A stretch of DNA of 64,000 bases from Flavisolibacter tropicus (GCF_001644645.1 NZ_CP011390.1:5721501-5785500), one strand, 5' to 3'; positions 26,403 through 33,138 are shown, counted from the stretch's first letter. The notes: a model not told the origin generated them from the sequence alone. Translations and numbers: made by a program.

Positions 26403-26833
26403 GTAGTTATGGATTTAAACCTCGGCAAAAAACCATTATGGAACAAGTGGCAGCCATTAAGAGTAAGTTTAAAGGCTTCTCTGTATCTGCCGGGAGATAT
26501 AAGTTAAAAGCAAAAGGCATTCTGCAGCCTACAGCCAGGAGTGCTCAATATACAGTTGAAGTTATTTACCATTTAAACGGTGCTCCAGAAGTTTCGGTTC
26601 TTGATCCGGTACTTCAGGAATCCGCTAATGGTGAGGCTATCCCCCATATATATCCTGGTAAGAAGCTTTGTTTGTATAGACCAAAATACGGTGAATTTAA
26701 ATCTAGCGACCTACTTGCTGACACGATATTACCCTGGGCTTCTTTATGGCTTTACCATTATGAAAATTGGCATGCAACAGGGGAGTGGATGGGAGGTGGT
26801 GAGCATCCAAATTCTAAATCTAACTCAAATTAA
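26399..26833 (+). CDS. Stand-alone E2-like protein of type II-short CBASS
   Basis: A 144-residue protein. The core reads PHIYPGKKLCLY (cysteine at residue 91), then LLADTILPWASLWLYHYENW and a C-terminal TGEWMGGGEHP. This matches the bacterial E2-like proteins found with CD-NTases in short type II CBASS, where no E1/JAB genes are present. Cys91 is the predicted catalytic residue. These proteins reversibly attach the CD-NTase C-terminus to targets and tune its activity. It overlaps the CD-NTase gene by four bases and is the last gene of the operon. No E1 or JAB peptidase gene is found nearby. Confidence 0.78.
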   Translation: MSSYGFKPRQKTIMEQVAAIKSKFKGFSVSAGRYKLKAKGILQPTARSAQYTVEVIYHLNGAPEVSVLDPVLQESANGEAIPHIYPGKKLCLYRPKYGEFKSSDLLADTILPWASLWLYHYENWHATGEWMGGGEHPNSKSNSN

Positions 26834-26905
26834 ATAGGTTAGTATGAATAGGTTCTTGTTTATAAACGGAAATCCAAATTTGCCTTGGTGGTTTATCTTT
26901 TTAAG

Positions 26906-26947
26906 AGCAGAAGATATTGCTTTTCTGTATCAGTAATATCTTCTGCT
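26906..26947. terminator. Inverted repeat downstream of CBASS
   Basis: A perfect 13-bp stem AGCAGAAGATATT (26906-26918) with its complement (26935-26947) and a 16-base loop, 72 bases past the E2-like stop. There is no U-run directly after it on the plus strand, so it may be a 3'-end structure or protein-binding site rather than a classical terminator. Confidence 0.45.
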
Positions 26948-27045
26948 TCTACTAATAAAACATCCAAAGAACGCCAGTTGCTTAATGGGATGTCCAAATA
27001 GTAAAACATTAAGATCAAGCTAATGTTATACAGGGATAAAATAAA

Positions 27046-27069
27046 AGGCTGATTAAATTTAATCAGCCT
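27046..27069 (-). terminator. Rho-independent terminator of the HIRAN/recombinase unit
   Basis: A 9-bp stem AGGCTGATT/AATCAGCCT with a 6-base loop, followed on the minus strand by a T-rich run. It lies 16 bases past the HIRAN stop at 27086. Confidence 0.88.
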
Positions 27070-27085
27070 GGATGTTTGGGAGTGG

Positions 27086-27352
27086 TTAGCGAAAATTAAT
27101 CGCCACAACAAGTCGGTTATCATAAACCTCTATTACTTCTGCGATTAACAAGCCTTGCTTCAGCTTCTTAAAGACCTTTTCATTTGCTTTGCCTTCTTTT
27201 GCGATGTATCCCATCTTTTCACCTTGCCTGTTGTGTACCGCTACTGCTTTTTTGTCAAAGGTGTTTTCTGGCTCTGTAATCAGGATAACAGGATCATAGA
27301 TATGAGGCTTTTTGAACTTATAGTGGCGAAGGCCAAGTGTATTTACAATCAT
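27086..27352 (-). CDS. Small stand-alone HIRAN-domain protein
   Basis: An 88-residue protein consisting of one HIRAN domain: HYKFKKPHIYDPVILITEPENTFDKKAVAVHN followed by GEKMGYIAKEG. HIRAN domains (HIP116/Rad5 N-terminal) bind single-stranded 3' DNA ends and are usually fused to helicases or nucleases. Stand-alone versions occur in mobile elements. It lies 43 bases after the serine recombinase gene, probably in the same transcript, and ends in a clear terminator. It may recognise DNA ends generated by replication or recombination of the element. Confidence 0.85.
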   Translation of the reverse strand: MIVNTLGLRHYKFKKPHIYDPVILITEPENTFDKKAVAVHNRQGEKMGYIAKEGKANEKVFKKLKQGLLIAEVIEVYDNRLVVAINFR

Positions 27353-27395
27353 TAATTTAGTTTTAGTTAATTGAATGGAATGTGCTGTCCGGTAA

Positions 27396-28079
27396 TCAAT
27401 TCTTTTGTGGACAGGTTGTTTTACTACCTTTTTCAGGGGAGTTTTCAGCTATGATTTTATGGACACCACTCTTGGAGATGGGCTTGCCGTTATGGTTGCT
27501 ATATCCTTGAACTTCTTTTGCAATAGCCCTAATCGATTTTCCTTGCTGGTGCAATTCCATTACACTGTTAATGATTTGGGTGGAATAACCTTTACGGCCC
27601 CATTTATTGCCTTTGTGGGAAAAGGTGCCGCTTTCTTTTCTTTTAATGGCCATCTTTACCCGATTAGACTTCACCTTGCTTTCATCTTCGGCTATCCAGC
27701 CGACAATCTGTAGCATGAATCCATCCATTATTTCATTCCAGGGCTCTGGCAAATTATGGATCTCATTGACCCATTGCTGGTTGTAGCTGTGAACCTTAAC
27801 GCCATAATTCTTACAAAGCGTTAGAAACTCCACCAACCGCTTGCGGTTGCGGTAAAGGCGATCCAAGCTCCAAACATAAAGTGCAGTTACCTTACGGGCT
27901 TTGATGGTTTTTAATAGAATATCAAACTGTGGCCGTAAAACATTCTCCTTCCAGGCGGATTGCTGTTCTTCTAAAAGAAGGTGATCAGCTGGAGGGTTTA
28001 ATACTTGAATATCTCGAAGTTGCAATTCAGGGGTTTGCAACTCCGTTGATGTGCGGATATAGATAATAGCCTTTTTCAT
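27396..28079 (-). CDS. Serine recombinase (resolvase/invertase family)
   Basis: A 227-residue resolvase-type recombinase. The nucleophile is in YIRTST (Ser11), and the conserved YVWSLDRLYRNRKRLVEFL carries the DRLxR motif near residue 95. The C-terminus has a Hin-type helix-turn-helix (GKSIRAIAKEV ... SKSGVHKII). Length and architecture fit small resolvases rather than large serine integrases. It is the second recombinase in the element and may resolve multimers or invert a segment. No obvious res site was seen beside it. Confidence 0.9.
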   Translation of the reverse strand: MKKAIIYIRTSTELQTPELQLRDIQVLNPPADHLLLEEQQSAWKENVLRPQFDILLKTIKARKVTALYVWSLDRLYRNRKRLVEFLTLCKNYGVKVHSYNQQWVNEIHNLPEPWNEIMDGFMLQIVGWIAEDESKVKSNRVKMAIKRKESGTFSHKGNKWGRKGYSTQIINSVMELHQQGKSIRAIAKEVQGYSNHNGKPISKSGVHKIIAENSPEKGSKTTCPQKN

Positions 28080-28173
28080 AAATAAAATGTGTAATTAAAA
28101 AGAAATAGGGTAGGATTAAAAGGAGAAAAGCTGCCTGGCGATTGAGGCTTACGATTTTTCAAGTGTTGCCAGG

Positions 28174-28389
28174 CTAGCTTTTCAAGGTGCTGGAAAAGTA
28201 GCGAACATCTTCAACGGTACCACCGAGCAGCCGCAGCACTTTACCCGCTAGGTAAAGCCCACCTACCAGGATGGCTGCACCCAGTACAATGCGCACCGGT
28301 TTCGTATCAAACAGATCTTCAATATCATAATCAAAGTTGAATTGAGGCTTGTTCCTGGGTGGCTTGCTTTCGGAATTGGTATAGTGCAT
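28174..28389 (-). CDS. Small membrane protein of the element (a)
   Basis: About 71 residues from the ATG at 28389, which has a good GGAGGA ribosome site about 8 bases upstream, rare in this window. The N-terminus is acidic and polar, followed by one transmembrane segment (VRIVLGAAILVGGLYLAG) and a short C-terminal tail. It overlaps the preceding small membrane gene by 59 bases in another frame. No family is recognised. Size and layout resemble filamentous-phage coat or minor coat proteins, but this is only a resemblance. Confidence 0.5.
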   Translation of the reverse strand: MHYTNSESKPPRNKPQFNFDYDIEDLFDTKPVRIVLGAAILVGGLYLAGKVLRLLGGTVEDVRYFSSTLKS

Positions 28390-28525
28390 AGATAGATCCT
28401 CCAATTAGTAGCGTAATCACTACTGGTATTAAAATGGGTTGAAAGGCTGCTAGCTTATTTGGGGTAGCAGCCGGTAATAAATCTGGGTTCAGGGGTTGAA
28501 TAGAAACTGTGGTATAATCAATCAT
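28331..28525 (-). CDS. Small membrane protein of the element (b)
   Basis: A 64-residue protein with a polar N-terminal half, one transmembrane segment (ILIPVVITLLIGGSIYALY) and a basic then Gln-rich C-terminus, the charge layout of an inner-membrane protein with its N-terminus outside. Its ATG overlaps the stop of the 116-residue gene by four bases, indicating coupled translation. Family unknown. It may be coat-like or holin-like. Confidence 0.5.
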   Translation of the reverse strand: MIDYTTVSIQPLNPDLLPAATPNKLAAFQPILIPVVITLLIGGSIYALYQFRKQATQEQASIQL

Positions 28526-28872
28526 CTCCTTACGATTTTAAACTGCTCTTTTTCGCAAGGCACTATGATATAGCAATATGTAGCATGGTAACGATTTCCG
28601 TTATATGTATCGATGTGGGTACTTACTCCAAAATCGAAACCCTTGCCTAGTAAATACTGTTTATGGAAGATCGCTTCTTTCTTTCCTTTCATGAGCTCAC
28701 TAAGGATGTTGTAATTAACGTGCAAAGGCCGGTTAATAGACGATTTTTCCAATCGTAGTTGGCTAGCCCTGTTATTATGGTATTTAATTCGGTTGGAAGC
28801 GGAAGAAAACCGTTGGTTTCTACGTTTTGCCAGGAACTTTTCACCTGTTAATAAATCGGTTTGCTGCATCAT
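28522..28872 (-). CDS. Hypothetical basic protein of the element
   Basis: A 116-residue soluble protein. The N-terminal half is very basic (AKRRNQRF, RASQLRLEKS) and could bind nucleic acid; the C-terminal half is beta-rich (YHATYCYIIVPCEKEQF). No family is recognised. It sits between the HUH-type gene and the two small membrane genes and is coupled to the next gene by an ATGA overlap. Confidence 0.5.
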   Translation of the reverse strand: MMQQTDLLTGEKFLAKRRNQRFSSASNRIKYHNNRASQLRLEKSSINRPLHVNYNILSELMKGKKEAIFHKQYLLGKGFDFGVSTHIDTYNGNRYHATYCYIIVPCEKEQFKIVRR

Positions 28873-28928
28873 GTTTTTGTTTTAAAAGTAGAAAGCGTAA
28901 AAACGAACTATAAACAATTATTTGCCAC

Positions 28929-29570
28929 TTACATAGCTATTGGATCAATACAATTTAATAGGCATTCATCCGTATTAAGTTGCTTTACTATGGGCGGTTT
29001 TGTGAGAAAATGGGAGGATCTGCCAAAGGATCGTTGTTTTTGGGTGCCATACAGCTCTTTTACCAATAGATACTTTTTAAATCCCTCTACATTATTGCAT
29101 AATTCTATCTCGTATCCCTGGCTTCGTTTTTTCTGCATCATTTCACGAAACTCCTTTCCCTCAATTCGTTCAATGGCCATCATAAGATGAATGTGCTTTT
29201 TAAATTTTTCATCACCTACATCCCTGGTCCATACGTAGCCTAAGATGATCATATTCTTCCGCCGCAGCTTTTTTTTGAAATCGGAAATAAAGGCTCCGAT
29301 GCTGGGATAGCTATCTTCATAAACTACAATGAGCATTATCGAAATATTTTTGGTAGTAAAAGGTTTTTGATATATATCCCGAAATAGCTCTAGCGCGGTT
29401 TTTTTTCTTTTCTTATTGTAAGCTAGATCTGTGGTAATTGAAAGCTCCCCAGTAATAGTATTTTGAAATACTATAAACTTCCTGGCTTCCTTAGGTAATA
29501 GTCCTGAGTTATCGGTTACATTAGAGGGTTCCGCAATAGGGCGGAAACCCTTAAAAATCCAGTCTTGCAT
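28929..29570 (-). CDS. Probable HUH-type replication initiator endonuclease
   Basis: A 213-residue protein. KKHIHLMMA (about residues 124-132) supplies the HUH metal-binding motif after the strand IILGYVWTRDV. The catalytic tyrosine is likely in FKKYLLVKELYG (Tyr167 or Tyr174). The pattern resembles the YagK/YfjJ and inovirus Gp2-like rolling-circle initiators found in satellites and filamentous phages. It starts one base inside the stop of the excisionase-like gene (TAATG). Its presence suggests the excised circle can replicate. An IS200-type transposase is less likely because of context and missing second-domain features. Confidence 0.55.
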   Translation of the reverse strand: MQDWIFKGFRPIAEPSNVTDNSGLLPKEARKFIVFQNTITGELSITTDLAYNKKRKKTALELFRDIYQKPFTTKNISIMLIVVYEDSYPSIGAFISDFKKKLRRKNMIILGYVWTRDVGDEKFKKHIHLMMAIERIEGKEFREMMQKKRSQGYEIELCNNVEGFKKYLLVKELYGTQKQRSFGRSSHFLTKPPIVKQLNTDECLLNCIDPIAM

Positions 29571-29845
29571 TACTTGCGATTTTTCTCCAGGAATTTGGTG
29601 ATGGAATCACGGTGGATAAACTTGCGCTTACCGATGGTAACGACGTCAAGTTCCCCGCTGTTTAGTAGGGCAGCGATTTGAGTATCGCCATAGTCTAGGA
29701 ACCGCATAAGGATTTTCTTTGGAACCCAGTCTGGTGATACCGAAGATGTTTCTTGCTGGAGGAGTTGATTTTTGAGGTCAGCTATTTCAGTGAATAGCTT
29801 CGAGATAAGGTCTAATACTTGTTGCATAGCATAAAAGTTATGCAT
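29570..29845 (-). CDS. Excisionase-like helix-turn-helix protein
   Basis: A 91-residue protein (85 from an alternative ATG at 29827). A coiled N-terminus is followed by a MerR/excisionase-like winged HTH: DWVPKKILMRFLDYGDTQIAALLNSGELDVVTIGKRKFIHRDSITKFLEKNRK. Such proteins bend DNA for excision or repress the integrase. It is translationally coupled to the HUH-type gene downstream. Confidence 0.8.
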   Translation of the reverse strand: MHNFYAMQQVLDLISKLFTEIADLKNQLLQQETSSVSPDWVPKKILMRFLDYGDTQIAALLNSGELDVVTIGKRKFIHRDSITKFLEKNRK

Positions 29846-29910
29846 GCAAATTGGCTCTTAGTGTTGGCTAGTGAGGGACAGAAAAATTACGGCTTCCGTA
29901 AAATTTTAGT

Positions 29911-30741
29911 TCACTTTTTATAAATGAATCTCCAAAGTGTTTTTGCCCTATAGGTTTTATAGCTATCTGACTCATTTTTGCTATTTAAGTATTCATCCAT
30001 ACCTGGTAGAGGAGTTAATAATGCAAAAAGATCATATACTGAATCTAAGAATGTGGTTCTACTCATTTTGGTAGAGTCGTAGTCAAAGCTTTGCTCTAAG
30101 AGCTCAGGTAACAATAGTTTATCAGAGTTGCCTTTAGATAAATCTACTATTGTTTTCATGTTAAAGCCCTTAATTTGAGATGAGGCCTTTTTGATTACAG
30201 TGTTAAGCTGCTGATTGAGCACACCTTCATACGTATATAGAAAGGTCTTAGGTTCATCAGCATTGGCATCCTCTCGTCTCCGTTTTAGGCTTATTAATTT
30301 TTTTGTAAAATCAGATACCTTTTTATTCTGATGGCTTAGATTTTCGGTTCCTGTTAGAAGAACGCCATTGGCTGCTCGAATCTCTAGATAAAGTCTAATA
30401 TACCCGAATAGGTTAAAGTAATGGATCTTTATACCTGCGGTTTTTATATTGTTTATCTGAGTTTTCAGATCCTTCATTGAAACAAAGCAATTCAGTTTAT
30501 CTTTTGGAAAACGAAGGTCATCCAGTAATTTGAATGACTCTTCGTCATCTGTAAAAATGAGGTTGCGGCATATCTTGAGAAGTTCAAGTAAAAAATCCTC
30601 ATAGCCTTGGTTGTTTAACACTTCTTGTAAGAAGCCTGATTGCAATAAAGCTTTTGCCTGTGAAGCATCTTGCTCCTCTAATTGTACAATCATTGGGTAT
30701 ACTAATTCCAAGACTTCTTCATCTTCAGGCTGCAACTTCAT
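29911..30741 (-). CDS. Hypothetical protein overlapping the integrase gene
   Basis: A 276-residue soluble helical protein from the ATG at 30741, which overlaps the integrase stop by 17 bases; a frame extension to 30786 is less likely. I do not recognise a family. Notable stretches are MKLQPEDEEVLELVYPMIVQLEEQDASQAKALLQSGF and a basic segment LISLKRRREDANADEP. No catalytic motif, signal peptide or membrane segment is seen. Position after the integrase suggests co-transcription and possibly a role in control of the element. Confidence 0.6.
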   Translation of the reverse strand: MKLQPEDEEVLELVYPMIVQLEEQDASQAKALLQSGFLQEVLNNQGYEDFLLELLKICRNLIFTDDEESFKLLDDLRFPKDKLNCFVSMKDLKTQINNIKTAGIKIHYFNLFGYIRLYLEIRAANGVLLTGTENLSHQNKKVSDFTKKLISLKRRREDANADEPKTFLYTYEGVLNQQLNTVIKKASSQIKGFNMKTIVDLSKGNSDKLLLPELLEQSFDYDSTKMSRTTFLDSVYDLFALLTPLPGMDEYLNSKNESDSYKTYRAKTLWRFIYKK

Positions 30742-31978
30742 AAAAGGTTTTGCCCAAAAATACTTCAAACTTTCGTTTAGCCTCAAGAAGCCCTGTTTCA
30801 GTTATTGCATAGTACACGCTATCAATATCTCCTCGTCTGCTTCGACCCATCATTCTAGCTATTACCCCATAATCTTCAATTCCAGCCTCTGAAAGCATTT
30901 GCCTGAATGTATGTCGCCCAATATGAGAAGTGAGCTTTATGGGGATGTTAGCTAGCTCTGCAAGCATTTTTAATTGAACGTTAACCTTCTGATTGGATCG
31001 TGTTGGTAGAACGAGGCCAGTAATCTGATTTTCCGGTTTTGACTTATACTTTTTGATTATTTCAATTGCATGCGAGGTGAGAAATTGTTCTACTGGTTCT
31101 TCCGTTTTTAACCTGGTTGTTTTTAATTTGATGTTACCATCGGGCCTAAGTTCTAAATTTTCGTTTTTGAGTAACATAGCATCGATGTATGCAAGTCCTG
31201 TATATACTTGAAATAGGAATAGATCCCTATATAGAGCTTGCGTTGGAAAGTTTGTAAGATCTAAATCATTAAGCTGCTTTAATTGAGAAGCCGTTAGCCT
31301 ATCTCTCATAGGCGAGGTATTGTTCAGCTTTATTATTTTAAAAGGATTTCTTTCTAGTAGTTCCTCATTTATTGCCCGATCAATTATGGTTCTGAACTTT
31401 TTAATAATACCAGCCGCAGAAGCATCAGTCATACCTTTTCTATTTTGGCAATGCTTATTGCCCTTCAGATAATCGTTGAATTCTAAAGCCACATTGTTAT
31501 TAATTTCTGAAAGAAGAATGCCTGGTGTTTTTCGCAGTTCCAAAAACTTGATCATGTGATTAATAGCCTTTCTATAGCCTTTGATGGTGCCCTTAGCAAT
31601 CTTAGATTTATTTACTACTACTTTGTTGTAGTAGTTTTCTATATATGCCAGAGCTACAATATTTGAAGTTTCGCCATCCTTCATAATGACATCAATTATC
31701 CGTTTTGCAGTATACTTACTAAGAGTGGTGGCATTAAGGATTTTAAATTCGGTAAACTTCTGATCTATGCTATTAATTATTTGATTGGCTTTTGAATTCC
31801 TATCACTAAATCGCATAGTGGCTAAATCCCACTTATTTAAATCCTGCATAGTTACATCTGCATTGAGCCTAGTTTCTGCTTTTTGGCCATTCATGCATAC
31901 ACGGAGATACATTGGGATCTTTCCTGTCTTGGTACTTTTTTTTGCTTTGTTAGGGTAGAAAACGATAGAAACTTTCAT
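30725..31978 (-). CDS. Tyrosine site-specific recombinase (integrase)
   Basis: About 417 residues from the ATG at 31978. An N-terminal arm-binding domain (VSIVFYPNKAKKSTKTGKIPMYLRV), a SAM-like core-binding domain, and a C-terminal catalytic domain are visible. Catalytic residues are HIGR (HxxR) and Tyr in SVYYAI. Arg I, normally in TGLR, is replaced by Ala (TGLAYID), and the LGH histidine reads MGR. Related Bacteroidota integrases such as IntDOT also lack Arg I. An upstream in-frame start at 32032 would translate the TGGTGAAAAG repeats and is rejected. It lies next to the intact tRNA-Lys, as expected for the enzyme that integrated the element. Confidence 0.93.
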   Translation of the reverse strand: MKVSIVFYPNKAKKSTKTGKIPMYLRVCMNGQKAETRLNADVTMQDLNKWDLATMRFSDRNSKANQIINSIDQKFTEFKILNATTLSKYTAKRIIDVIMKDGETSNIVALAYIENYYNKVVVNKSKIAKGTIKGYRKAINHMIKFLELRKTPGILLSEINNNVALEFNDYLKGNKHCQNRKGMTDASAAGIIKKFRTIIDRAINEELLERNPFKIIKLNNTSPMRDRLTASQLKQLNDLDLTNFPTQALYRDLFLFQVYTGLAYIDAMLLKNENLELRPDGNIKLKTTRLKTEEPVEQFLTSHAIEIIKKYKSKPENQITGLVLPTRSNQKVNVQLKMLAELANIPIKLTSHIGRHTFRQMLSEAGIEDYGVIARMMGRSRRGDIDSVYYAITETGLLEAKRKFEVFLGKTFYEVAA

Positions 31979-31990
31979 GTTGTCTGATTT

Positions 31991-32028
31991 TGGTGAAAAG
32001 GTCAATTTTTTGGTGAAAAGCCGGTGAA
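31991..32028. repeat. Direct repeats TGGTGAAAAG upstream of the integrase
   Basis: Two exact 10-bp copies at 31991-32000 and 32011-32020 (20-bp spacing, about two helical turns) plus a partial GGTGAA at 32023-32028. Related motifs occur at the left end. Likely integrase arm-type or autoregulatory sites. Confidence 0.6.
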
Positions 32029-32076
32029 CCAAAATTTTACGACAAAGCGAAAGTGAGTGAGGGGTATTGAAACAGA

Positions 32077-32109
32077 AAACCCCTGCATCTATTGATTTTG
32101 CAGGGGTTT
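32077..32109 (-). terminator. Replacement terminator downstream of tRNA-Lys
   Basis: An 11-bp stem AAACCCCTGCA/TGCAGGGGTTT with an 11-base loop, 24 bases past the tRNA 3' end, followed on the minus strand by a T-rich run. It lies on the element side of the junction, so the element appears to have brought it. Confidence 0.8.
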
Positions 32110-32128
32110 GAGCTTTTTTGAAGTTCTA

Positions 32129-32148
32129 TCTGTGATCCCGCTGGGACT
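32129..32148. repeat. attR: right copy of the 20-bp duplication, within tRNA-Lys
   Basis: Identical to 17522-17541. It overlaps the last 16 bases of the tRNA gene (32133-32148), so integration rebuilt a functional tRNA 3' end. Confidence 0.88.
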
Positions 32149-32205
32149 CGAACCCAGGGCCCATACATTAAAAGTGTATTGCTCTACCAACTGAGCTACG
32201 AGATC
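32133..32205 (-). tRNA. tRNA-Lys (UUU)
   Basis: A 73-base cloverleaf on the minus strand: acceptor GATCTCG pairing with CGGGATC, D arm GCTC/GAGC, anticodon stem ATACA/TGTAT with loop CTTTTAA (anticodon TTT), T arm CTGGG-TTCGAGT-CCCAG, discriminator A. CCA is not encoded. It is the integration site of the element to its left. Confidence 0.96.
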
Positions 32206-32267
32206 GTGTTGTTCATTTCGTAATTGGGAGTGCAAAAATAGGAGCCGTTGTGTTACATTCCAAAAAA

Positions 32268-33080
32268 TTATTGCTTTTCTGAGAAATTTTTTTTCTGCAA
32301 TCCTAAGTAAGCATACAATTTCTCCAGTAGTAGAATCTGCTGCAACCTGTGTCCATGCTCAGCTTCAACGTTTATGTAGGGCCGCTTTTTCTTGCCAAAA
32401 AAAATACTTAACGATCCATCATCTGTAAAAAGATCTTCTCGTTGTAAAATAGCATTCGTCATTTCATTCTTATAAAAATTATAGATCACGCTGTCTGTAG
32501 TTAGTATAAAGTCATCTATATCATGACTTGCATTTTTAGTTACAGCAGCAGTTTCATTTTTTAATGGCAGTGTATCGAACGACAACACCGATAAACGGTC
32601 ATCAGTATTATTATGTACAGCCACAATAATCCCTGTATCTGGCAAATGAGACAATATAAATTGACCAAAGTTTCTTACTGCTCGTAAGGCTGCGGTGTCG
32701 GGACTGCTTAATAGTTTTAAATTGGAAATAATTCCACTATCGCTGAACATCCGGTTGGGATCAAATGTGTAGAATTGATTGTTTAATTGGAAACGAATAT
32801 TCCGCATCTCTTTGTTCTCAATACTCAAAAGCTGGCCGCCATATTGTTCTAATAAGTTTATGGCTGCTTTTTCCGCTGTACTCTCATTATCGTGTAAGTG
32901 GACAAAGAAGAGAGGCGAGGGTTTATTATATGTATGCTTAATGATCTTTACCGGCGTTGTGCCTAAGTAATGCGTAAACGTATCCGTGATTGATGTATAG
33001 TTCTCTGAAGGTAACGGCTGCGCACATGATAGCAGCCCAAAGATGCAGGATAGGAATAAATAATTTAAGCGCAACAACAT
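32268..33080 (-). CDS. Lipoprotein of unknown function
   Basis: A 270-residue lipoprotein: signal peptide with lipobox FGLLSC, cysteine at about residue 19. The mature part contains FFVHLHDNESTAEKAAINLLEQYGG and YTFDPNRMFSDSGI, then VAVHNNTDD and YINVEAEHGHRLQQ. The arrangement of His/Glu/Asp residues recalls zinc peptidase or amidohydrolase folds (M14-like) but no family is assigned. It starts 58 bases downstream of the plsX stop on the same strand and may be the end of that operon. Confidence 0.6.
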   Translation of the reverse strand: MLLRLNYLFLSCIFGLLSCAQPLPSENYTSITDTFTHYLGTTPVKIIKHTYNKPSPLFFVHLHDNESTAEKAAINLLEQYGGQLLSIENKEMRNIRFQLNNQFYTFDPNRMFSDSGIISNLKLLSSPDTAALRAVRNFGQFILSHLPDTGIIVAVHNNTDDRLSVLSFDTLPLKNETAAVTKNASHDIDDFILTTDSVIYNFYKNEMTNAILQREDLFTDDGSLSIFFGKKKRPYINVEAEHGHRLQQILLLEKLYAYLGLQKKNFSEKQ

Positions 33081-33138
33081 GTTCCAAAGCTATAGTAAAA
33101 ACTATGCCTTTGTCGTTGCGCTTAATAAAAGAGTTTAA

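Larger units (their letters stand above)
17522..32148. mobile_element. Integrative element (about 14.6 kb) in tRNA-Lys carrying defence genes
   Basis: Bounded by 20-bp direct repeats of the tRNA-Lys 3' end, with a tyrosine integrase adjacent to the intact tRNA. It carries an excisionase-like protein, a probable HUH replication initiator, a serine recombinase and a cargo of defence genes. No capsid, terminase, tail, conjugation (Tra/T4SS) or relaxase genes are present, so it is neither a full prophage nor a self-transmissible conjugative element. It may be mobilised by a helper. TGGTGAAAA motifs near both ends are candidate integrase arm sites. None of the dispersed heptad repeats seen outside occur inside it. 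Confidence 0.88.

Noticed and set aside
26893..27123. A 76-codon open frame on the minus strand
   Set aside because: It overlaps the HIRAN gene and runs straight through the strong terminator at 27046-27069; the translation resembles nothing known.
28929..29570. An IS200/IS605 transposase
   Set aside because: It has a HxH motif and tyrosine, but lacks the expected ~140-residue TnpA layout and end hairpins, and is coupled to an excisionase-like gene; a replication initiator fits better.
17522..32148. A complete prophage or conjugative element
   Set aside because: No capsid, portal, terminase, tail, relaxase or type IV secretion genes are present.
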